This document shows, piece by piece, positions 12,026 through 20,968 of a stretch of DNA of 64,000 bases. The stretch spans positions 221,365 through 285,364 of the forward strand of contig QYAI01000023.1 in NCBI GenBank assembly GCA_003988855.1, read 5' to 3'. Source of the stretch: Arachnopeziza araneosa. Its lineage: Eukaryota > Ascomycota > Leotiomycetes > Helotiales > Arachnopezizaceae. A program made the translations under genes and the position numbers. The notes below the pieces were generated by a model, which was not told the DNA's origin, ran no database searches, and saw only the letters and a program-made list of their open reading frames with translations. Positions within the stretch are counted from its first letter, which is position 1. The number at the start of each line of letters is the position of its first letter.

Positions 12026-12179
12026 TATATATGCGCAGCATATGTTTAGCATATGTCGATACTCTTAGTTTAGTTAGTCTCGTAGTTATAGTGCAAAGCA
12101 TATGCTAAACGTATGCTAAGTATATGTAAAAGTTACTTTAATTCTTAAATTTACACTTAAAATTCGAAGTTTCAGAAAC

Positions 12180-14116
12180 TGTAAGTTTATTTAAAGAAAC
12201 TAAGCTTAGCATATGCTTAACATATGCTTATTATATGCAAATTCTAAGTACGATAACTTGCTATGCTAAAAATTCTAGACTACTAAGTAAAAACACTAGA
12301 ACAATAAAAGCAAAAATCTAAAAACATGCTTAGCATGTGCTAAGCTTATACTGTTTTATCTACAGCGACAGAAGCTTTCTTAGCTACTGCTTTCTTAACT
12401 ACTTTAGCAGTAGCTAAGTTGCGAGCAAAGCGACGAATTGCTAAAAATGTTAGCATATGTTAAGCATATACTAAGCATATACTTAAGATATGCTTACTAT
12501 CACTACCTTGCGCTTTTGTCGCAGCAGCTTTTTTTCTAGTAGAAACTTTTTTTTTAGAAGTCTTCTTTCTAGCAAGAGCTTTCTTACGAGCACCTGAAAG
12601 CATTAGCAAGGTATATGCTTAGCATATGCTAAGAACATACTAGAAGTTAGCAAGTTAGAAGCTTCGTTATTATTAGCAAAAAGTAGCAAAGTAAGACTTT
12701 TCTGTATATAATTAGCATATAATATGCATATGTTTAGAATATAACAAGAATATACTTACTTTACGCTTTGTGCTTAAATAAAGTGTAACTATAAGCTGCT
12801 GCAAATTATTAGCTATATAGTTTGTGCTTAGCATTAGCAATGCTTAAGTAGCTAAATTTTCTCTTTCTAAAGAAGTTTCTAGTATATGCGAAGAAGATGC
12901 TACGTAGATTGATTTTAAAGGCTGTAATAGAGTACTTTCTAAATTATCTAAATTGCTTGAATTATTTGCAATTACAATAACAAGCTTTAATATGCCTTGC
13001 ATACGCTTAGCATGTTTTTAAGTTCTTTAAACGTAAGTTTATATACACGAAATAAGAAAGAAGTATACCTCGCGTATTCTAAACTTACAGCTCGATAAAA
13101 TTGTGTGCTAAAAGCAGTAGCAAACTAAGCGTTAGTGCAGCTACAGAACGTAAGCTTAGCATATGCTAGGTATATGCTAAACATACGCGATTTGTTTACA
13201 TGCACTAGCGTATTAACTAAGCAAGCTACTAGCAGAACTAGTTCTAAGGCGTTTAAGCATATGTTTAGCATATGCTTCGTATAAGCAAAACTTACCTAAG
13301 CTTAACAACAAACTGCGCATTACGCTAACTGCTAGAAAAAACAAAGTACTTAAGCACACTAAAAACATTAGCTTAGCATATGCAAAGCACATGCTAAACT
13401 TACGCTGTGCATGCACTAGTCTCTTGAACTAAAACGTTTGTCTGAAGTAGATTTGTAACTACAAACACATAGTTAGCATATGCTATACATATGCTTAGCA
13501 TGTGCTAGATTCTTATTACCTGCACTAGTATGCGCGTTTCGAAAGTGACGTCGCAACTAACTTATTAGCAAGAATATACTGTGCATATGCTTAGCACTTA
13601 CAGCAAGCTGTAATTCGCATTAAGTGCTACACATTTCACTACTAGCTACGATCTTAATTATACAGCTGCATATAGTTAGCATATGCAAAGAATGTGCTCG
13701 TCTAGTACTTACACGCCTTTATTTACAGCGCTTAAGGTAACCGCAAGGTTAGGTAGATCTGCATATGTTTAGCATATGTGTAGCATACGTATTTCATACA
13801 TACTCGCGTTGTTACTAGCAGTAACAGTAAGTGCTGTTATGTGTTAGCACATAAATAGTATATTTTCCGCATATGCTTTGCATATTCGTCGCATACGCAC
13901 GTCTTGTACTAGCAGCAGCTGCTGCAGCTTGATTTAGTAGAATCTAGCTAGAATTGTTGTTCGGAATAGAACTTGCATGTTGTTAGCATATGCTAAGCAT
14001 GCGCTTAGCATACGCAAATTATCGTGTTACTTACTATAAACCTAGCTAAAAACAAGGTGAGAATTCGTCGCGCCTGCGACAGCTGCATTGTCAAATGAAG
14101 CACGATTAAGAGACAT
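12180..14116 (-). pseudogene. Minus-strand multi-exon transposon gene, basic C-terminus, Trp codons lost
   Basis: From the ATG at 14116 (MSLNRASFDNAAVAGA) very short exons of roughly 30-110 nt alternate with introns that carry the CATATGC palindromes, with donors such as GTAAGT and GTATGT and CTAAC branch sites. In-frame TAG or TAA occurs where Trp fits, for example VFS-stop-VYS, NNSS-stop-ILL and SRD-stop-CMHS. An Ala run follows the N-terminus. A Lys/Ala-rich block around 12540-12590 (ARKKALARKKTSKKK) continues after an intron with VVKKAVAKKASV, resembling linker-histone-like tails. This suggests a DNA-binding accessory protein. The 3' end near 12180-12230 is approximate, and it meets the plus-strand gene tail to tail. 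No family was recognised. Confidence 0.55.
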
Positions 14117-14326
14117 GCTAAGTCAGAATTTGATTGATTGATTGATAATAAAGGTTTAATTGTAAAGCAGCAACTATCGAAAGTGAGGTTTTGTTGTTGT
14201 TGTTGTTTTGTGAAGAAGGAAGGAAGGAAGATGAATGAGAAATAAAATCTTAGCATATGCAGCGCATGAGTCACGCTTAAGCTACGCTAGTAGCGCACTA
14301 GTGGCGCGCTAAGTTCAGCCCAAAGC

Positions 14327-14420
14327 TGACGCGGTGTACAGAAAATTTATTGCGCTTATACAAATAAGGCAATTCTGCCTCAGGTTGTACACTGGATCAA
14401 CTTTTTTCTACACCGCGTCA
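14327..14420. mobile_element. 94-bp miniature inverted structure nested at the right end
   Basis: It starts TGACGCGGTGTACAGAAAA at 14327 and ends with the right terminal repeat at 14420, so a second copy of the outer 19 bp faces inward-left. This is either a subterminal duplication or an internally deleted mini-copy (MITE-like derivative) sharing the right end. Confidence 0.55.
14373..14420 (-). repeat. Right terminal inverted repeat of the 6-kb transposon
   Basis: A 48-bp inverted copy of the left end, running TTCTGCCTCAGG to ACACCGCGTCA. It also forms the right half of a smaller inverted structure that starts at 14327. Confidence 0.9.
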
Positions 14421-14838
14421 TGCTAGTATGCGTTGTTCAAAACTTCCGCTTGGTGAATCATCCCAAACACATCGGATGATATTAAGCTGTTAGATCGACA
14501 CGACAGTTATAAACTAGGATTAGCAATGTATTTTCTAATTAGTGGAAATATCAAACTAGAGGATTTATTACCCTACAGTTGTGACTTTAATCACGTGGTA
14601 GGTCATGAGTTTTCCAAATCACTCTGATATTTTGGAAATTACCAGTGCTTAAAGGCTGAGACCACCTTTTTAATATAGCAGTGTTATTATAGTATAGGAA
14701 TATTTTAAATTTTGAATTGGTAAATACTTAGGTAAAGTGGTCAACACCTGCGTCTCTTCTGACGAATAGCCCGAAGCCAATGTTGGGACTAAAAATAGAT
14801 CAAGGCTGCTAAACTGACCTCCAAGAAAGGCTTCCAGA
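14421..14838. other. Region between transposon and the formamidase-like pseudogene
   Basis: AT-rich, with no supported gene. A 60-codon minus-strand frame at 14670-14852 overlaps the start of the pseudogene and may be an inverted fragment, but I cannot name it. The missing N-terminal part of the hydrolase is not found here. Confidence 0.4.
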
Positions 14839-15518
14839 GTGAAATCTTTCAAGCCAAATTCAATAATATGTTTATCTCAACAACATGTGAAAGGAGTCGG
14901 CTCTACAAAGGGGTATATTCTCGTCGGTGCTAGTACTGGGGCCATGCTTTGCTTGCAAGCGGCCGAGGCCTTCGGTGCCAAGAAACATGATTTTAAGGCT
15001 CCAGACATTCCTTCACCGCTGGCAGCGGTACGGCTTGCTGGTGTTTACGACATCTCTTTGTTTGCTGAGGGCGGAGATGACAGTCCTGCAAGGGAGGTTG
15101 TTGTTGGTGCTTTCGGAAGTAAACAACAAGTATGGAAGGACACAAGCCCTTTATTGCAGCTGGAAGAGATGGACAGCTTGACCGAATTTTTTGACCCTCG
15201 GTTGCAGCTTCTTATGTTGATGCACTCTAAAGATGATGAGGTTATAGCAGAGTCGCAGGTACTTAACATGAGTAAACTCCTCCATAAGTATGCAGAGAGT
15301 GATAGCACTCAAAGCGGTGATATTGTTCCTGTCGCTGCCGAGAAGCAGGATCAAACAGTTACCTATGTGTGGAACAGTAAAAGTGGCGGAAGAAGCAAAT
15401 AATCCTACGAACAATTACAGGTGGCCATGAGAACATTTAGGAGAAGCCGACACAGATGGTTGATTGTGTCAAGGACACTGTGGGGAGTTTGATCAAAACC
15501 GATCGAATTGGTGACTAG
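14839..15518 (+). pseudogene. Truncated kynurenine-formamidase-like alpha/beta hydrolase
   Basis: The fragment retains the nucleophile elbow GASTGA (G-x-S-x-G), a GVYDISL strand typical of fungal N-formylkynurenine formamidases (BNA7 type, tryptophan to NAD/kynurenine pathway), and HSKDDEVI with the likely acid residue. After a plausible 44-nt intron (15377-15420) comes the His segment SGHENI. An in-frame TAG replaces the Trp expected in GHENIW, and a further frame continues to a stop at 15516-15518. The N-terminal half, including the HGG oxyanion segment, is missing. Truncation near the transposon plus a TGG-to-TAG lesion indicates a dead gene. Other alpha/beta hydrolase subfamilies are possible. 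Confidence 0.65.
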
Positions 15519-16158
15519 CAGAAATCATACATTCAAAACGCATAGCACCACATTTGATAGTTTCTTTAGCCAGGATCCATGTGTTATTAAGCCGAGTCTA
15601 TCCGAATTCGTTCACTTGGCGTAAGACCGAACTCCTCAGTCGTGCTTATAGGGAGCATTTCGGAATCATGCGGGATGGGCAGGACTGTATGAATTCGATT
15701 CCTCCACCGAGGGCTGGTGGCGTATCGCCCCTTGAGAACGTGACTGTCCTAATCCAGGGGCGAAACCCGAACTCACCAATGATCTCAAATAGAACGCTGC
15801 TCGACTCAATTCGTAGACATACTTCCTTGGAACAGCAGTGGAAGATCATAGCGTGCCGTTGACGGAATAGGTGTTCTGCTTCGCTCGTCACGCGGTCACT
15901 AAGATGTCTTGCTAATTGTCAAGACAGGCGTGTTAATTAGTTATAACTAAGAGATACATCTTAAATTCAAGTCATTGTGTTCACAATATAATCATAGTGT
16001 TGTATAACAGCCAAGCTATTGTGTAAGAAAGAACCTTAACAACATTACTAAGGCATTGGCTGGAGTGTTAGCGTTGGATTGCCAAAGTTATAGAGTTAAC
16101 AACCTCTTGCATAAGTAAAGAAAAAAAAACCTTGCTTGATAGTCATAGCTCCTATAGT

Positions 16159-16350
16159 GTGTTACTCCCGCCAAGGCCTTACGTCAGGGTATCTATTTCC
16201 CACTCCGCGTGCGGTCCGGGATTTACGTCAGGGTATCTATTGCCCACTCCGCGTGCGGTCCGGGATTTACGTCAGGGTATCTACTGCCCGCTCCGCGTGC
16301 GATCCGTGTGCAGGAACTAACCAAAATACAGTAAGGCGGGAGTAAACAGG
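16159..16350. repeat. Three 44-bp tandem repeats between short inverted repeats
   Basis: A GC-rich 44-bp unit starting ACGTCAGGGTATCTA repeats at 16181, 16225 and 16269 with few mismatches. The array is flanked by TTACTCCCGCC near 16161 and its inverse GGCGGGAGTAA near 16336. The arrangement resembles a small non-autonomous element with internal tandem repeats. No target-site duplication is evident. Confidence 0.7.
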
Positions 16351-16574
16351 GCGGAGTCAGCTTTTAGTTATCTTTGTGGCGGCCGCAACTGTCAGCTGGT
16401 CATTACAGGGGAGAGCTAGGCCCAATTAGGCTACACAATCCCTGCCAACATCAACGTATCTCTTTAAAGGTCAGATTTATCAAGTCCGTAACATCTTGTA
16501 ATACTCAAAAGACTGATACTAGTCATGATTAAGACGTGTAGTAACCAATAATACAAAGGAAGAACGAAGAGTAC

Positions 16575-16712
16575 TCGTGCCGCCTGTAAGTCTGTACCTC
16601 GAGGGTTACCCCAAATGCCTCGACAGGCCCGATAAACAAATAACACTCCACTTTCACAGCCAATGAATGAGGTTTGTAACCCTCAAGGGTACAGACCTAT
16701 AGGCGGCATGAG
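16575..16712. repeat. Imperfect inverted repeat with ~36-nt arms
   Basis: The left arm 16575-16609 (CTCGTGCCGCCTGTAAG...) pairs with the right arm 16676-16712 as reverse complement with a handful of mismatches, leaving a loop of about 66 nt. It could be a MITE or a hairpin-forming transcript. No gene overlaps it. Confidence 0.65.
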
Positions 16713-16906
16713 TGGCGAAATGTACTTCAGTCTCATTTTCGGAAACGACAAGTCGGCAAGGTTGCAGGCTACCCAAAAACATATAAAGTCACTAGATTCG
16801 CAGATTGGTAGATGGACAACACGCCATCAATTTAATCTCAGTTATTGCCCTTCTTCTATTGCAAAACTCCTTCGCTCTTAGTCACGATAATCACATCACA
16901 AACACC

Positions 16907-17698
16907 ATGTTTGTCAATCTCAACAAATCTCAGGCTGCTTTTGCGGCATTGTCACTGGCAACCTTACTTAATAGAGCAACTGCTGCAACAATACAGTATG
17001 CTGGCACTTTTGGGGATTATTTCGGCGACGCCTATGAAGGAGCAAACGAAGTACTTAACAGTACCGAGAGGGAGTGGCTCAACAATGGTAAGCTCATTTC
17101 TATAATCTGTCTATTACTTTAACTCTATGAATGATCCAGGAGCGAGATGCTAGAAGCAAGCTTGCGATAAATGAAGCCTATTTATGTTCTTTCTTCCTCA
17201 GCTCCTAAGACAACATTCATGCTCTGAACGTGTGCAGAGACTCGTCTTTGGTTTTCAATGCTGACCTTTCTTTCAGGAGCTAGATTCAACGAGACCTGGA
17301 AGGCACCAAAGAGCACACCATACTATATCATCGAGGGTTTCGGTGACATTGACCTTGGAGGAGGCTCGAACAGCACGTCAAACAACACTTCCCTTGATAA
17401 ACGGTACAACGCGCATTCATTCAGCGGTTGGGGAAATTACAATTGCGCTGGTGGGAACTCTATCAATGTCTACAATTTTGGATGTGGTGGTGGTTGCCTC
17501 CATTTCGTCAATGGGCTTTCCAGCGGAAAATTGACCAGGCAATATGCAGGCAATCCGTATCCGACCGCAGACATGTATACGAACACGATCTGTTCAGCTG
17601 GTGCTCAACACCTGGGGATTACAGAGGCTAACTTGGTTGGGTGCACAAATGCTTGTTGTTACCTCTGGCAGTCCGGATACTTGTGGTATAACTGTTGA
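16907..17698 (+). CDS. Small secreted cysteine-rich protein (effector candidate)
   Basis: There are two exons: 16907-17087 and 17277-17698, separated by a 189-nt intron (GTAAGC donor, TTTCAG acceptor, phase 1). The product is 200 aa. Residues 1-26 form a signal peptide ending NRATA. A pro-segment ends at a KR dibasic site at residues 102-103 (SLDKR). The predicted mature chain of about 97 aa has eight cysteines, including a CC pair near the C-terminus and a final C, plus many Gly, Asn, Tyr and Trp residues. That pattern suits a disulphide-stabilised extracellular protein released by Kex2. I do not recognise a named family. An effector, hydrophobic surface or antimicrobial role are all possible. 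It is intact although its neighbours on both sides are pseudogenes. Confidence 0.8.
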
Positions 17699-18976
17699 TG
17701 TCGAGGGTTGCAGCATACACAGTTGGGCATGGTGGAACGAATAGCTGTTGTTGGATAAAGGCGCGTAGCCATGGTGATGACACTTTGTCACTTTCAGTGC
17801 GGTTCCAGTTGTGGCATCCGACCGTTTTTTTTGGTTTCGCGTTGGGATTGGTTTTTGCCTCTTTTTCCACTCCTGTAACCTGAATAGGGACGCGCATTCT
17901 TCTTGAAGGCTAGCAATGTAGCCTTTGAAATGAGATCTTCCATATAAATGTAGATGATTGAGAATGTCTCTCGGTCATGAGGTCTACGTCAAGCACTGTG
18001 GTTCAGCTATTGTTTTCCTGGATAGCCGTTACGTCTGATATCAACCTATCGGTTTATTGTATCGGTTTCGAGGAACATGGGTAAGAAACGCGTTGTTTTT
18101 ATCACTCGCAACGAGAGAGTAAGGTTGTTTAAGCGAGCCCCAGAACACCTCGCTAAAGAATAAGCCACAAAGCTATGCCAGCCCCTAAATACCGGAAAAT
18201 CAAATCTCCGTTGTTGTCGACAACAACAACGTCATTTCATCAAGATTAAACGTCATCTCATCATCTGTCGTACCCCAAAGTTGCAATCATAGTTTGCTTC
18301 CTGAAAGTTCACGGCCCTTCTTGAGCGAATTGCGGACTGGAGATCAGGTGCGTTAAAGGGAGCAGTCCCAAGTTTTCGGCCCCATATAGACCGTCAACAA
18401 ACCGGAATTTTACTATGCAAGAGAGCTCGGTCATTATCATTCAGAAACAGCATCATCACAATTTCGCCTCAGATACTCCAAGATCTGATAGCAAGGGTAG
18501 CCTGCCATGGCATTCCCAAGCTTACGGACACGCTCTATATCTGAAACATCCGCGACCCGCAACGGGTGAACATCACTTCACAGGAACGAGTCTGATTGAT
18601 CAAAAACCCTTTCGTTTCCACAAAGGAGATCACTCCACGCTCTTGAGGCTTGTGTCCACCATGTCTTTATTACCCCGTCTTGTCTGGGCCGCTTTTCCGC
18701 AGGTCAGCTTAATGTGTCCCAAACATTCGGTGGGGATGGCGTTGTTCCATCTGATATCAAAATCTCTGCATTTCGTTGCTGTTTGCGTATAACTTCGTTT
18801 CCTCCACCTGCATTTTACTATTCACCAACGGTTGCATTTCATTGTTCACTGTTTGAATCACCGCGCTAGGAGACGCCTTTCTCCCTCACACTCGTTACCT
18901 TCGTCCTGCGTTGTATCTTTGACTACATATACCGTTTCTTCATTTTTATCAGCCGGAGCTGGGTTTTGCATTCAAA
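17699..18976. other. Intergenic region, likely promoter of the GH28 locus
   Basis: No frame with recognisable domains; frames at 18415-18792 and 18832-19026 look like chance ORFs. A CT-rich stretch at about 18860-18960 is typical of fungal promoters just upstream of the ATG at 18977. Confidence 0.4.
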
Positions 18977-20968
18977 ATGTTCTCCAAGCTTTCAGCTCTC
19001 CTTCTACCTACACTCCTTCTTTCTAACTTGGCCCAGGCAACTCAAGTCGATAAGCGATCTGTCGGAGCTCTGACACCACTTTCCTCCAAAACAAAAGTCT
19101 GCAACATCTTGAACTATGGCGGAGTTGTAAGCAACTCCACAGATATTGGGCTAGCAATCAAAGCAGCTTTCTCTAAATGCGCCATCAACGGCGAGGCAAC
19201 AATCTACATTCCTTCAGGATCATACTCTCGTGAGATTTCCCCAAAACCCAAATACAAACATGATGAAACTAAACTTATCCAGTCTAAACCGGCGTCGTGC
19301 TAAACAAAGGCTCAGCATACGCCCTCAAAATTGACGGCCTCATAACCCTCACCTCAGACGGCAGCTTCAGCGGCAACGCAATCGTAATCGAGAACGCCTC
19401 AGACATCGAAGTATTCTCCTCAAACAGCCTAGGCGCCATAAACGTGCAAGGCTACATCACACATCTAACATAATCTTGGTCGACTCCCCAACCTTCCATT
19501 TGGTGTTCAATGACGTGTCGAATATGGAGATATATCATATCACCGTTCGAGGTCCGGATTTGGGAGGCACGGATGGAATTGATCTGATTTGTACCGACAA
19601 TTATTACTTGCATGATATTGAGGTTACGAACCGGGATGAGTGTATAAGTGTTAAGAGCCTGAGTCGGAATGTGCTTATTGAGGATATTTATTGTAATCAG
19701 AATAAGGGGATGTCGATTGGGTCTTTGACTACTGATGGTATGTCCTCTTTGCAAAGAGCAATAAATAATTCAGCTAATTTGTCGTGCTCAGATGTTACCG
19801 CGGATACAGCAGCTGCAGTTTCAAATATCACCATACGTAACATTTATATCTATCAGTGTATGCAGATGCTCATGATAAAGACCTTTCCCAGCGGCTCAGG
19901 TGCTACAGGATATGTCAAGGACTCTGCATTCGAGAACTTCTAGGCGTACGACACTACCTACGGTCTTGGTAAATCTCGTCCTCTACAGCCCTGAGGATCC
20001 TTTGCTAACACATTTCCAGACATTGACCAATACGAGGAATCCCACACAACGCCCGACACTGGCGCCGTAGCCCTCAGCAACCTAACATTCAACAACTGGA
20101 CCGGCACAGTCGACAACGGCGTCGAATGAGGCCCAATCGTAATCCGCGGCTCTGACATCGTACCCTTGACCGAAATCACGCTCTCCAACTTCTCCATGTA
20201 GACCGTGAGCCAAAACAAGATTCTCAACCAGTGCAAGAACGTTTATGGAACGGGATATTGCGCTGCGACCTCTACTGCGAGTGTTCTGACGACTTTCACG
20301 ACAACCGTCACGACTACCGCGACCCCTGCGGGATCCACGAGCCCTATCAGCCCGACATGGGGTGTGGTTGGGTATGGGACTACGATTCCGATCCCGATTT
20401 ATACGCCTGCTGTGTTTTGGAGCGCGGTTTTGAGTGGTGTTGCAAGTAGGATCAAAGCTTCGTCAGTTGCCGCTGCGGTGAAGACATCTTCATCTTCCGT
20501 CCCAGCTTCGACGACAAAAGCAGCAACTAAATCATCGAGCACCGTGAAGGTAGCAACATCGACATCTCAAGCAGTTGCTGTAAAGGCATCGAGCAAAGCG
20601 TCGTCATCTTCCATTCTCGCATCTTCGAAATCGGCTGTACTGATATCGTCTTCGGTAGCTGTCCGGTCAACACATTCGTCGGTCAGTGTGCCTTCCTCTT
20701 CCTCGGGGGTAAAATCATCGTCTGCTCTGGTTGTTTCAAGGACGAAAGTGATAAGCGTCAGCTTATCGACTAGCACTGCACTGATCTCCACTTCCACAAG
20801 CTCGGGTGCTGTTGCTGAGGAGTGGTACCAGTGTGGTGGTGCAGCGTGGACGGTCCGACGGTCTGTGTTGCTGGTACGACGTGTGTTGTTAACAATGAGT
20901 GGTATTCGCAGTGTCTCGCTGAAACTACCGATGCCAATATCCAAAACAAGTGCGAGGAACTGGCGTAG
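18977..20968 (+). pseudogene. GH28 rhamnogalacturonase with C-terminal CBM1, inactivated
   Basis: It begins with a signal peptide (MFSKLSALLLPTLLLSNLAQA) and a KR site. The parallel beta-helix follows: GTDGIDLICTDNYYLHDIEV supplies the D-G-I-D region, and RDECISVKS is the catalytic D-E-C segment of rhamnogalacturonases, which cleave pectin hairy regions. A Ser/Thr-rich linker of about 150 residues leads to a CBM1 (EEWYQCGG, then in another frame CVAGTTCVVNNEWYSQC). The lesions are several: a deletion or frameshift near 19470; an in-frame TAG at ENF-stop (about 19940); a TGA near 20128; a TAG at NFSM-stop (about 20200, TGG-to-TAG type); and a one-base loss inside the CBM1 near 20850. It would have been a secreted plant-wall enzyme. 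It is now dead unless read in pieces. Confidence 0.8.

Larger units (their letters stand above)
8420..14420. mobile_element. 6.0-kb TIR-bounded DNA transposon, heavily mutated
   Basis: The element is delimited by 48-bp terminal inverted repeats beginning TGACGCGGTGTAGA at 8420 and ending TCTACACCGCGTCA at 14420. I find one mismatch between them. The interior is AT-rich and filled with NdeI-like palindromes (CATATG) set in GCATATGCTTAGCATATGC-like blocks about every 100-300 bp. It encodes two convergent multi-exon reading frames: plus strand 8640-12025 and minus strand about 12180-14116. Both are now full of stop codons. Apart from the edges, I find no TGG and no CCA from about 8706 to 14301. 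I could not define a target-site duplication, so superfamily assignment (for example MULE-like) is open. It is certainly a transposon by structure, but its family is unknown. Confidence 0.85.
15519..16906. other. Gene-free block with short repeats
   Basis: Frames such as 15554-15862 have no recognisable domain. Sequence from about 15917 (TGTCAAGACAGG) looks LTR-like in style, but I cannot find a matching end or target duplication. Two repeat structures (16159-16350 and 16575-16712) are listed separately. The last part is the promoter of the secreted protein gene at 16907. Confidence 0.4.

Noticed and set aside
8706..14301. CRISPR-like array of evenly spaced CATATG palindromes
   Set aside because: The blocks vary in sequence and spacing, sit inside predicted introns on both strands and have splice signals. 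This is a eukaryotic transposon, not a CRISPR array.
8706..14301. Mitochondrial DNA insertion suggested by high AT content
   Set aside because: The region has nuclear spliceosomal-type introns, terminal inverted repeats and no recognisable mitochondrial gene.
8706..14301. Ordinary RIP as the full explanation
   Set aside because: Classical RIP should deplete CA broadly, but ACA, GCA and TCA remain common. Only CCA/TGG appears to be missing, so I keep the cause open.
15917..16450. Solo LTR beginning TGTCAAGACAGG
   Set aside because: The start looks LTR-like, but no matching 3' end, duplicate copy or target-site duplication was found.
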